Assembly (NCBI GenBank): GCA_037013495.1
Contig: CM072803.1
Location: 13,162,001-13,226,000, forward strand
Direction: 5' to 3'
From: Hippophae tibetana
Lineage: Eukaryota > Streptophyta > Magnoliopsida > Rosales > Elaeagnaceae
DNA: 64,000 nucleotides
Shown here: positions 13,668-23,867 of the stretch, in pieces
How the letters are laid out: each line of letters starts with the position of its first letter
How positions within the stretch are numbered: the stretch's first letter is position 1
Translations under genes and position numbers: made by a program
Notes under the pieces: generated by a model
Database searches by the model: none
What the model was told of the DNA's origin: nothing
The model's input: the letters and a program-made list of their open reading frames with translations, nothing else

Positions 13668-14169
13668 AAAAAGTCTCTAAAACCTAAGGAGCAGAGAGAC
13701 ATGCTCAAACTATAAAAGTTTTGTTAAATCCTTTGCTCCATCAGAGACTAAATTACTGAGTTTCAACAATTTCAACTCTTGTCCTTAATTAGATTAATGG
13801 TAAGCACATATACATAGTATCCTCATGTTTTTAACTATTAGGAAGTAAAACCCATATTGGCAATTAAACAAATCATAGTCCTAAAAGCAATTGTAAATAT
13901 ATGTAACCAAATGAAGATAGAGAATGTGCGAGGAAGTTAACAAAACCAAAGTGGAGAAGCAAAAGTTATAAGAAAAAGTAAATTAAGATAAAGTTGCAAG
14001 CAAGATCTTTGAGAGAAAGAATTGCTAGATAGCTAGCATGGGCTGAATGCATGAGTATTTAGAGCTGCTTAACTTTCCCCCATCCACTCTTGGGTCAGCA
14101 ATATAAAATTAGTCTACAAATAATACCCCTTTATCATCCACTACTAATTCATATAATTAGTAACAATCT

Positions 14170-14390
14170 TGTAAGGATACTATTAAAGTCAATTTCTTCA
14201 TTCAATGAAACAAGATTATTTTCGATTTTCGATTTTTGATTTTTGATTTTTGATTTTTGATTTTCTATACAAAGTTCCCTTAACATTTAGTATCAAAGCA
14301 CTATCATTAGATCTGATTGAAACTCAAGAAGCAACAGACTTCCAGGTGTGTGGAAAGCAAGGAAATGGAAACCAACTCAAAATACTTTTG
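14170..14390 (+). mobile_element. copia LTR end plus primer-binding-site fragment
   Basis: This + strand stretch matches the - strand of 16800-16960: TCAATTTCTTCATTCAATGA, then TTAACATTTAGTATCAAAGC (a mutated TGGTATCAGAGC initiator-Met tRNA primer site), then ATTGAAACTCAAGAAG and the following leader. It is a second, opposite-strand copy of the same copia family, truncated on both sides. Confidence 0.6.
14223..14264 (+). repeat. (GATTTTT)n microsatellite inside an LTR
   Basis: About six 7-bp units (TCGATTT drifting to TGATTTT) sit in the LTR fragment at the place where the related LTR near 16920 has a short unexpanded AT-rich segment. It is an expansion private to this copy. Confidence 0.8.
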
Positions 14391-15390
14391 TTCAATCAAC
14401 AATTTTAATGCTTGTGACACCATTAAAAAGAAGTAAATATACGTAATCATAAATAAGTGATAAATAAATTTAATAACAAGGGTTGTTGATTGGTAATAGT
14501 ATGTATTCATAATTATAAGTTAATTAAAATTAGTAAAAAGAGGATTTTGATTTTTTGTAAAATAAAAATTAAATCTATCATGTAAAGATTAATAAGACAA
14601 AAATAAGATCTAAAGACTATAATAAAAATTCAAATAAAATGACGACTTTATGATTATTTTTCACCGCTAGCATATATTGCATATCAACAAAAACATATAT
14701 TAATCTCTTATTCTTGATTATACTAACTTAGAAAAATTCACTAGCTCAAAAGTCTTAACCTCTTCTTACTTATTCGCTATATACTCTCTAAATTTAATTT
14801 ATCAAAAACATTTAATTTTAAGAAGCAAGTTAGATCAAGGTTAAACATATAAGTTTAGTTTAATTATCTTAAGTATTAATCTTCATTGTAAGAAAAATAT
14901 CACTAATTATTTAAATTTATCAAGTGATCATGTATACAATTAATTAATGATGAATTAATTTGATTATTTAATTGTACACTTAAATAATTAAGAAAATTCA
15001 TAAAAAACTTAAAACTGAGAATTAATACATAATAATAAAAAATTGATGAATAAAATATTGTAGATATTATTAAATATTGTAATCTATGTCTAAGATTTTG
15101 AAATTATTCATAATCAATATAAAATTGGCTACTTATAGAAAATAATAAATTCAGAATATTATTCATAAGAAAATAAAAGAGAAGAGAAGAAATATTAGGA
15201 TTTATATTCTTAAATATGATATTCAACTCTTTTAATTGCCTCTTAAATCTTATTCTTAATTCTTGCCTCTAGTTTTTATTATTCTAAATCTATATTATAA
15301 TATTTTTCCTTATTTTGTATGGTATTATTTTATATTTATAAGAAATAAAAATCAAATCAGGATGTAACTAGGATTGCTGGTATTATGGTG

Positions 15391-15580
15391 GAGATATGAT
15401 TAATATGCATCATATGTCAAAATGATAGAACAAGTTATGTTGGTTAAAAGGATAGGATTAGTGTGCATCACATGTCAAAATAATAGAACAAGTTATGTTG
15501 GTTAAAAGGATAGGATTAATGTGCATCACATGTCAAAATGATAGAACAAGTTATGTTGGTTAAAAGGATAGAATAAGTTG
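15391..15580. repeat. 58-bp tandem repeat, three units
   Basis: Units begin at 15408, 15466 and 15524 (CATCATATGTC or CATCACATGTC) and run through ATAGAACAAGTTATGTTGG and GGTTAAAAGGATAG. A partial unit precedes the first. Units differ at only a few positions, so the array is young compared with its surroundings. Confidence 0.9.
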
Positions 15581-16079
15581 CGATAGAAATAATCTGCGAA
15601 ATATATCCACTTCTTTTTTAAGTTAATCCATATATCAAATAAAAATCTAAAAAAATTCCAAACAAGTAGCTTGTGTAGGCTCAAACTGATTCATTAAAAG
15701 TATAGCAAAGTTCCAGTGGATTCATAACATTTTTTACAATTTTATGCATATAAATTTTTCTATCACCAATTTAGCTATTGTGCATGCAAGTTTTGAGTAA
15801 AATTATCATAAATTTACCTTAATTTAAGAAAAAGGTTAAGACTCTATCAATATTCATGATACTTTTTGACCTAATATTGTTTAGCTAATTTCATTACCGA
15901 TGTCAGAAAATAAATAGAGAACATATGATTGTTTCCAAACCCATCTATTAATCCTAACTATCCTAAAAATGTAACAAATAAATACTAAAAATGAAAAAAA
16001 TGCTACCTGGAGCATACTAATTCTTAAACATGTCCTTAAACATACTAAACAAATAAAGCATACAAAATAAAGATAATGA

Positions 16080-16380
16080 TGTGTTAACACTCCCCTACAC
16101 CTAATTCTTACATTATCATAAATGTAAGCTAATGTATATATGTAATATAAAAAAAAGAAAAAAAAGTAGAAGATAAATCTGGTGGGTAATCTCTCACAAA
16201 GCATTTGGTTTGACGTCTTCAACCTGATGCTACCACTTTGATTATCTACTGTCATCAAAGATCTTGAAGTGTATGATATCAAACTTTCAAGCTAGCAATC
16301 CCTTATTTATATCCTCACTTGGGTGGTAATCTCCTTTAAGGAATACTATACACATTCTCCCCTACACTTGTCTTTTTGTT
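16080..16380 (-). mobile_element. LTR-type fragment with two polypurine-tract-like motifs
   Basis: On the - strand there are two PPT/LTR-start-like junctions: GTGTAGGGGAGAA/TGTG near 16352 and GTGTAGGGGAG/TGTTAACA near 16096. Between them is GTGGTAGCATCAGGTTGAAG, which resembles a copia leader. This suggests another rearranged copia LTR. Family and limits are uncertain. Confidence 0.3.
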
Positions 16381-16890
16381 ATCCTTGAGCTTGTCTTTAG
16401 TAAGAAATTTTTTCAAGGTACTATCCATACAAAGGTTTCTTCATAATATCTTTCATAAGAGTTACGTGGATTTGCACCTTGTGAAATGGTTACAATTTTT
16501 CTTTTTCATGATTTTACTTTGTTAAATTATCAAATCTGTTGAAAAAAGATAAAATGGGATCATTAGTAAAAAAGGAAAGTTCAAATACTACATTTGGTGT
16601 CACATTAAATTCTTTGGGGATGATGGTCCTTTCCTCCTTACTAGTCTTTTCTTCATATGTATCATTCATAGGGATTTTTTAGGCATCTTTAATTTCTTAT
16701 CATTCTCTATAATAATGACATTGATGGTTTTTCTAGGTTTAACATCTATTTAGGGGGAGCTCAACAATTGGCTGTGCTTTTAGTCTTTTCACTTCTGTGA
16801 CTAGTTGTCATTTTCTTACTTTCCATATGCTTAGAAGTCTATTTCTTCATGAGTTTCAATCAAAACCAATGATGATGCTCTGATACCAAA

Positions 16891-17147
16891 TGTTAAGAAA
16901 ATTTTGTATAAAAATAGAAATTTTGGAAAATGATCTTATTTCATTGAATGAAGAAATTGACTTAATAGTAGTCTTAAAAGAAAACTAAAACAAAGAAGAG
17001 TAGCTACATTTAATAAACCTAAAGACATCGTAAAAAACTAAGGAATTAGTAAAAAAATAACAGCACATGCATCCATTAACAATAGAGAATATAAAGCATA
17101 ATAATAACATAATACTTAATAAATGATCACTAATAATAACATTAACA
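16891..17147 (-). repeat. copia LTR (257 bp)
   Basis: On the - strand it starts TGTTAAT right after a GGGAGGA polypurine tract and ends CTTAACA, so TGTTAA/TTAACA form the short inverted ends expected of an LTR. Two bases later comes a perfect TGGTATCAGAGC primer-binding site (16877-16888). Having both a PPT before and a PBS after the same LTR implies that a second copy of the element once followed. Confidence 0.8.
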
Positions 17148-18239
17148 TCCTCCCTAAAACTGAATGTTTTTAGCAATCAGTTTACACTTGGATTTGAGTA
17201 AACACCCAACAAATCTCATATTTTCATGAAAACGTCAAGCTTCAAAGGTTTTGTCATTATATCTGCAACTTGTTCTTGAGTATGATGATGGACTAACTCC
17301 AAAATTCCTTCTTTAATTTGTGAGATCACGAAGAAAATGAAAACGAACATCAATGTGTTTACTGGGACCATATATCATTGGATTCTTAGAAAGATTAAAT
17401 GTTGAAATATTATCATAAAAAACTGTTGTACAATCATGTTGAATATAACTAAGACTTTCCAAAATCCTTCTTAACCATATTGCTTGACAAGGACAAAAAG
17501 TTACAGCAATAAATTCACCTCTAACAGTGGACAAGGTGATTATAAGTTATTTCTTTAAGGGCAAAGACATTGCTACTAAGCTCAACATAAACACATAACT
17601 TGAAGCTTTTTTTTATCATCTAAATCTCGTGTATAATTACTATCTGTGTAGGCAATCAATTAATCACTTACTTCCTTCTTGTAAAGCAGAACAAAACCAA
17701 TGGTACCTTTCAAGTATCTTAGTATTCTTTTTATTGCTTACAAACACTACTAAAAACATACATATGGTCTCAGTTTTTTACCGTGACCGTAGGCCTATGG
17801 CCACGGTTATAAGAGTCGAGGCCTAATTGAGAGAGACCATAGATTGTTACCTATGACCTCGATTTTTTAACCGAGACTATAGGGTATGTCTATGGCCTCA
17901 GTTATTGAAAGACCGAGGTCATAGGACATGTCTATGACCTCGATTCAAGGTCATATGGTATGTCTATGGCTTCAGTTTTTCAATAACCATGGTCATAGGG
18001 TATGTCTATGGCCTCGGTTTTTCAATAACCGTGACCACAGGGTATGCATAAATAAAAAAAAATACAATTAGTAATTACAATATTAAAAATCAATATAAAT
18101 TACAATAAATTTATTAATTACAATATTAAAAATCATATTATATTAAAATTAAAAATATAATTACATTTGAGAGTTTATTATACACTAAAACGTAAAAAAA
18201 ACTTACTAGCTATTACAAACTGACTTTTTACTATTAATT

Positions 18240-18540
18240 ACATGCATTTATAAGTGTACTTCAAATCAACCAGTAGTAGTACAGCGCAGTAGCACACCAA
18301 TACCAGTGCCAACATCAACACCAGCACAGTGCAGCAATAGTAGCAGCGCACCAGCGCACAAAGCCAACAACCAGTAGTACTAGCACAATGCAGCGCACCA
18401 ACACCAGAGCCAGCGCCGCGCAACAGCAGTAGCACCAACATTAGCGCATCAACAACATCATCAGTAGCAACAACAACACCAGTAGGACCAACGTAGCGCA
18501 CCAATACCAAGTGGCAATTATGTAATTGATATGCCTGCAA
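18240..18540. repeat. GC-rich low-complexity CAG/CAC block in the CACTA element
   Basis: Degenerate runs of CAGCAC, CACCAG, GCGCACCA and AGTAGTA make a sudden GC-rich patch in an AT-rich element. A second short block of the same kind lies at 18916-18990. The 100-codon - strand frame through it is a by-product of the repeats (Val/Leu/Ala-rich) and has no family match that I recognise. Confidence 0.7.
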
Positions 18541-19088
18541 ATCATGATAGGTTACACCTGAAATTTAGCACAAAATGATCATAGTTTTTTTTAACATAAA
18601 CAATTTCAGTTCCAAGCCCAAAAAGCCCAGCATTTTTATCATATTTTTACTTGAAACAATTTTGGCTAAAATTTTATCCCAACTTCACCATGAAAATCAT
18701 AACAGTTTCAGCATGAAAATCATTATAGCACCAGGAAATAAAGTATCACAGTTTTAGCAAAAAAATGTCACAGTTTGGAACATGAAAATTGTCAAGAAAA
18801 CTATCATATTTTGGAAGTAATTTAAAGCTTAACTTCTTACCTTGATAGCCAAATAAAAAGCACTCTTTCTTCGTGTGATGTAGATAAAAAATTCTCCACT
18901 AGTTAATACCTATATCAACATCAGTACCAAGCACCAGGCACCATGGACCAGCGCACCAGCACCAGTGCCAGTGCACCAACGCATCAGTAGCAGGTTGCAC
19001 ATATTGGAAAGACTCTACCAATATTTTTGTCATAACCTATAATCAAGTGCATAACGATGACTTCACCCTTTATTTGTTTCTTTTGAAG

Positions 19089-19245
19089 AATGAAAGACTC
19101 CACATATTGGAAAAACATATAGATGGAATCCACAACATGGCAGTAATATTGGGGATGGATTCCTCTATGATCATTACCAAGGTCCACCTCAACTTAAATG
19201 AATTGTGTGAGATATCAAAAAATATAAATGACAATATTCAAGATC
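19089..19245 (+). pseudogene. captured MAP65-like exon fragment
   Basis: After a possible acceptor (TTTCTTTTGAAG), the + strand frame reads NERLHILEKHIDGIHNMAVI and continues LGMD...KVHLNLNE...KNINDNI. This matches the pattern of 65-kDa microtubule-associated proteins, roughly K.ERL..V..H...IH.LC.VLGMD....V.EVH.SL....SKNISDDT. Only about 50 residues are present. The frame continues open to 19337, where a GTAAAT donor-like site follows, but that part is not recognised. The fragment runs opposite to the element's leader exon, as captured host fragments often do. The match is from memory of the family and is moderate. Confidence 0.5.
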
Positions 19246-20215
19246 ACAGATTGTTTTCCTATGTAACTGTTTTGTTGTCAATCTCAGTAGCAGAAGTGTC
19301 AAGTCTAGGAAGTCTTGCCCAAAACATAATACTGCAGGTAAATTATATTCCTTACATCTCATGAATCATGGATAATAGAAACAATAAGTTAACTTTTACA
19401 GTATACTTCTTACTTCTACATAAAAAAAAGTTTCATACTTGATTTAGGTAGATCACATAACTTCATTCTTAGTACACACAAAAATGACTAATCTCATCAA
19501 TGTTTAGGGAAAGATTTACATAAAAATAGATCTCTAAAATAGTAAGGCCATATACCTGAAATATATGCAGCTTCTAGAACTATGTCACCCAATAGTAACA
19601 TTTGATTATGGTGAATTTCAATTGCTGCAAAGAGCATTTAAATAATAACAACCAACATTTTCTTCTTGAAATACTATCTAAATAAAGGCTATCAAATCAT
19701 AAGGATTCCATAATTTATGTACCTATTAAAAGATGCATTCAGATTCTACAACTGAGGATTAAACTATAGAATTCTATATATAAATTCAGACCAATTATCA
19801 CCCATTGGAACAGAATTAAGATAGATAAAAATAGGGCCAAATACCTTCTTCCAAGGTTCACAAGCTTTAAACTTTGGATCTAGATCTTGTTCAGCATAAT
19901 GAGAACTAAGAAAAATCTATCAGACAAATAAGAGCCAACATGACTAGAGATTACAACTTCAATGTAAACTAAAACAAAGAGTAATGATATGATACCCTAA
20001 AAATTAAAACATGGGTTCCATTAATTAGATCAAAATCATCCCAAAAATTATAAACAAGAATTTTCAGTAATGGGTTCATCGCTATGAGACAAAACAACAA
20101 ATAAGGAATAATGACATACTGGCACACAAAGAACAGATGTTGCAACAAGAGGGAAAACAAGACGCAAACCATCCATGGGATGATTACCTAATAAACAAAA
20201 TTTGAATATATGTAC

Positions 20216-20401
20216 CTCAACTAGAGTGAATTCAAACAGCAGATCAGTCGCGCGATGAGGAAATACATCTCCAGTGTGCGAGGGGGAAAAGGAAACAAGG
20301 GAACGAGAACGGCAAGATGAGGACGAACGGCGAGACGAGACGAGATGAAACGTAGAGCGGTAACTAGAGAGTGTCAATTGATCCCATATCTGTAAAGAAT
20401 G

Positions 20402-20434
<33 letters not shown>

Positions 20435-20440
20435 TCTGCA
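20216..20440 (-). other. leader (5'UTR) exon remnant of the small CACTA element
   Basis: A GC-richer, purine-rich (+ strand) patch ends on the - strand with CTAGTTGAG/GTACATAT, a good splice donor at 20216/20215. The large CACTA element has an equivalent patch at 32500-32790 with a donor CTTCAG/GTAAGT. A (GT)n microsatellite lies just upstream at 20409-20434. I infer a former transcription start region for transposase. Confidence 0.45.
20409..20434. repeat. (GT)13 microsatellite
   Basis: Uninterrupted GT dinucleotide run inside the small CACTA element. Confidence 0.95.
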
Positions 20441-21730
20441 CGAAAACCCTAGGATATATTAGGGCTGAGAAAGGAAAAAAAAGGAAGAAAAAAGGAAAGA
20501 AAAGAAAGACGAAAAAAGGGAAACATAAAAAAATTGATAAAATTTTTGGTGTTAATTTGGTGTAAATGAGAAAAAATTAATAGGGTATGTCTATGGCCTC
20601 GGTTTTTAAATAACCGAGACCATAGGGTATGTCTATGACCTTGGTTTTTAAATAATCGAGGTCATAAGGTATGTCTATGGTCTCGTTTTTTAAATAACTG
20701 AGGTCATAGGGTATGTCTATGGCCTCAGTTTTTAAATAACTGAGGCTAAAACCCTATGGCCTCAGTTTTTTAAAAAACTGAAGCTAAATGTCTGAGACTA
20801 TATGTATGTATTGTAGTAGTGAAGTGAAGCTTAATAGGACAATCCATAAGACTTACTACAAACATAATATTTAGTTGTGTAATGGTCAATTACACAAGAC
20901 TCCCTCCAATCTACTTATAAAAAGTATTGTCTATCTTCACTCTCTTCACTCCATCTGCATTTTTCATAAGCATGAAACCATGAACCATAAGATTATGAAC
21001 TGGATTGCATTTTTCCATGTTAAGCCTCTCTAACACCTCTAATGCATATTTTTTTGATTGATAAAGATACAATCTGTTCTTTACATCACTTTAATCCTTA
21101 GAAAATATCTCATTTTTTCGAGATCAATCATATCAAACTCAAGCATTATGGATTTTTTAAACTCAACAAACATAAGCTCATCATTTTCAGTAAGTATAAG
21201 ACCATTAACATAGAGACACACAATCAAGATCTTACATCCTTTTCTAATTTTGATGAACAAAGTATGTTCATATTTACATTTTCAAACTGCTGTTCACTAA
21301 GTAAGACTCTATATGACTATACCAACTATATCAACCTCTCAGGGTTTGTTTAAATCCATGCATATCTTTTTTTATTTTACATAGCTTCTTCTCATTTCCT
21401 TTATGCTCATAGTTAGGAGGTTGTTTGATAAAAACTCACCAAGTTTAATTACCATGAAAGAATGTTAATTTAGAATCTAATTGATAAATTATTCATCTCT
21501 CTAGAGGTGTAAGAGATATCTCCAATCAAATTGTATCTCATCGAAGTAATAGTGTAAATATTTCAGTATAATCCACCTTATGTTATTGAATATATCATTT
21601 CCTTTTGCTATCAACCAAGCCTTGTATTTATCCACTTTTTCGGTCTCGAGCTTAGTGTTGTAAATTTATTTTACTCTAATTTTCTTTACTTCAATTAATA
21701 AATTTATTAATTCCCAAGTATCAAATTTAC

Positions 21731-22044
21731 CCCATGAATTTCACACGTAGGCGAGTTCTCAATTCTTCAAAGAAGTCGAAGATTTGCCTTATATCAGTTG
21801 CATTTCCATGTGAATAGAGCACGGTCATGGTAGCTTTGGGGAGCTTGAGGTGGATAGCCACGATTTTGTTCCCACAGAGAGTCTTGAACTTGAGAACGTC
21901 GATGTAATCTCTTCTCGGTAACTCAAGAATGTGAAGTCTTCCACCGAAAGACTGTGAGCGATCACTGTGTATGAAGTGGATCGACCGATAAAAAACGAAT
22001 TTGACAGGGATTGAAAATGTTACTTCCTCCTTCTTCTCTCCCAT
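21731..22044 (-). pseudogene. first exon of an ABHD17-like alpha/beta hydrolase
   Basis: From the ATG at 22044 the open frame reads GGRLHILELPRRDYIDVLKF, then a block like GNKIVAIHLKLPKATMTVLY and SHGNATD, ending at ...RVKFMG with a donor at 21730. This is the first coding exon of plant ABHD17-type serine hydrolases (RR..V.VLK..T..GN.IVA......A..T.LYSHGNAAD). It carries the oxyanion-side SHGNA motif but not the catalytic Ser, Asp or His, which lie in later exons. Those exons are not found downstream; the intron side runs straight into copia sequence. The 104 codons are still free of stops, so this may be a recent partial duplicate or a gene cut by retrotransposon insertion. Confidence 0.75.
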
Positions 22045-22318
22045 CAAAAGATGGTTGTTCCTAAATACTTAGTTTTGAATATGTGGAGATGTATGAGTTT
22101 ATTGTTTAAATTTGATATAGTATATAATAATATTAATTGGTCATTAATAAATATTATTGTTCTAAAATTATTTATTTAAAAAAAATTAAATATATTTTTT
22201 CTTTAGGTTGTTTTTACTATCATAAGAATAAAAATTGATTTAAATTAATATTAAAATTTTATAAAAAAAATTAAAAAATAGTCTTAAAATAAATAGTTAA
22301 TTATTTGTTCACTACTAC

Positions 22319-22750
22319 AATATGTACCTATGGCCTCGGTTATTAACCGTGAGCATAGATCTATGGCCACGGTTATAAGAACCGAGGCCTAAGTGAGAGA
22401 GATCATAGGTAACAACCTATGGTCTCATTTTTTTAACCGAGGTCATAGGGTATACCTATAACCTCGGTTTCTTACTAACCGAGGCCATAGGTAACAACCT
22501 ATGGCCACGGTTTTGAAAAGAACCGAGGCCTAAGTGAGTGACATATGGTCTCGGTTTTCTAATAACCGAGGTCATAGGTTTAAACTATTACCTCGGTTTT
22601 GAGAATAACTGAGGCGATAAGTTGTTACCTATGACCTCGGTTTTTCTAATAACCGAGGCCATAGGGGGTAACTATGGTCACGGTGGTTTAATAACCGTGG
22701 CCATAGGTATACCTTATGGCCACAGTTTTTAATAACCGAGGTCATAGGCT
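22319..22750. repeat. subterminal array of alternating palindromic repeats
   Basis: About twenty degenerate copies of a 14-15-bp motif (CCTATGGCCTCGGTT and variants with GTC, GCCAC or ACC) alternate with their inverse (AACCGAGGCCATAGG), making about ten small hairpins of about 14-bp arms and 3-8-bp loops. Subterminal repeats of CACTA elements bind the TNPA-type protein in En/Spm; that role is inferred here. The other end (33391-33500) has only about three such hairpins. Confidence 0.9.
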
Positions 22751-23867
22751 TGAAATCAAAATTATATATATATATATATATTATTTTAGTTACATTAATA
22801 TTTAAATCGTGATTATATAAATATCAATTAAGCTAAATTTCAAATATAAATTAAAAAAACTAAATTAATTATATTACATTTAAAAGAGATATTATACTAG
22901 AAGTTTAATAGTTCGATACAATAAAACACATATAATAAAAACTAGTTAATTAAAGTGTTCAAAAAATATAAAAATATACATTAAAAAACTTTAATGCTAC
23001 TAACTAATCAAATTGTCTACGATGTAAATCAATCTAAAAATATTTTGTCCCATTGTAATGTTGTTCTTCAAAATCTTTGTCCTTGACAGAATGCATTAAT
23101 TTTCTCATAAAAAAATATCCTCTAGTATGATCGAGCACACCAACATCTAGATTCCATTAATATAATCCTGCATATAGAACACAAGAGTTCTCTCTAGTGA
23201 TTTATTCTTAATATATAGGTTACATCATGATTATATTGTCATAAAAATATCTATAATAAATGACACCGTGTGATAATATCTATGAATATAAACATCTAAT
23301 ATATATGAACATACTAATTATATCCAGATTACATAAATATAAGTAATACCTCATATTTTCACAATAAGTTCTTCAATATGCATATATCTGTTACTACATA
23401 AACAACAAATGGCCCATAATTCAATGAAATCAGTATTACCCATATCAATAATAATAACAACATTATTATTTAGTACTACCGATATCAATAACAACAACAT
23501 TATTATTTAGTATTATCCATATCAATGACAACAACAACATTATTATTTAGTATTATCCATATCAATTACAGTAGTAGTATTATTAATTCGTAATACCCAT
23601 ATCAATTACGCACAACATAGTGACAAAGAAAAAGTCCTTGCAACGTTGGACAATACCTGTGAATATAAAAATCTACTATATATGAGCATACCAACATCCA
23701 GATTATATGAATATTAGCATGCATATACAACATCCAGAACACATAAGAGTCTTCTTTACGTGTTCTAAAAATGAAAAAGAAATTCCAAATTTTCGTTTAA
23801 AAAACCAATCATGAACATCCCACATCATTCACCTTAGCGTTTTATTTGACTATATGGTGAGTTATAA

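Larger units (their letters stand above)
17745..20821. mobile_element. non-autonomous CACTA (En/Spm) transposon, 3.08 kb
   Basis: Starts CACTACTAAAAACATACAT and ends with the inverse of CACTACTACAATACATACAT; the inverted match continues to about 30 bp. The flanking 3-bp targets read AAA (17742-17744) and AAG (20822-20824), a duplication with one later change. Subterminal arrays of alternating CTATGGCCTCGGTT/AACCGAGGCCATAG motifs lie at 17766-18045 and 20583-20800. No transposase domain remains. It keeps a GC-richer leader exon on the - strand (to 20216) with a donor GAG/GTACATAT, like the leader of the large element at 22310-33536. It sits inside a copia RNase H/RT region. Confidence 0.92.
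16877..21655 (-). mobile_element. decayed copia (Ty1-like) retrotransposon, split by a CACTA element
   Basis: Read on the - strand, 21655-20825 carries degenerate reverse-transcriptase sequence (VDKYKAWLIAKG near 21640; further RT blocks to 20830). The frame resumes after the nested CACTA element with RILRYLKGT near 17720 and RNase H at 17534-17313 (VRGEFIAVTFCPCQAIWLRR, KHIDVRFHFLRDL). It then runs to a polypurine tract (GGGAGGA) and an LTR at 17147-16891. Stops and frameshifts interrupt it. The element is non-functional and lacks its own 5' part (gag, protease, integrase). Confidence 0.85.

Noticed and set aside
15881..16282. 133-codon - strand frame
   Set aside because: Phe/Tyr-rich from T-runs, overlaps LTR-like sequence, no similarity recognised.
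18238..18540. 100-codon - strand frame, Val/Leu/Ala/Cys-rich
   Set aside because: Created by the CAG/CAC low-complexity repeats; no domain pattern.
20371..20565. Lys-rich 64-codon + frame
   Set aside because: Produced by the (GT)n and GAAAA-rich repeats in the small CACTA element.
22319..22750. Regular repeats with short spacers, superficially like a CRISPR array
   Set aside because: Eukaryotic context; the units alternate in orientation, have 3-8-bp gaps and lie just inside CACTA ends.
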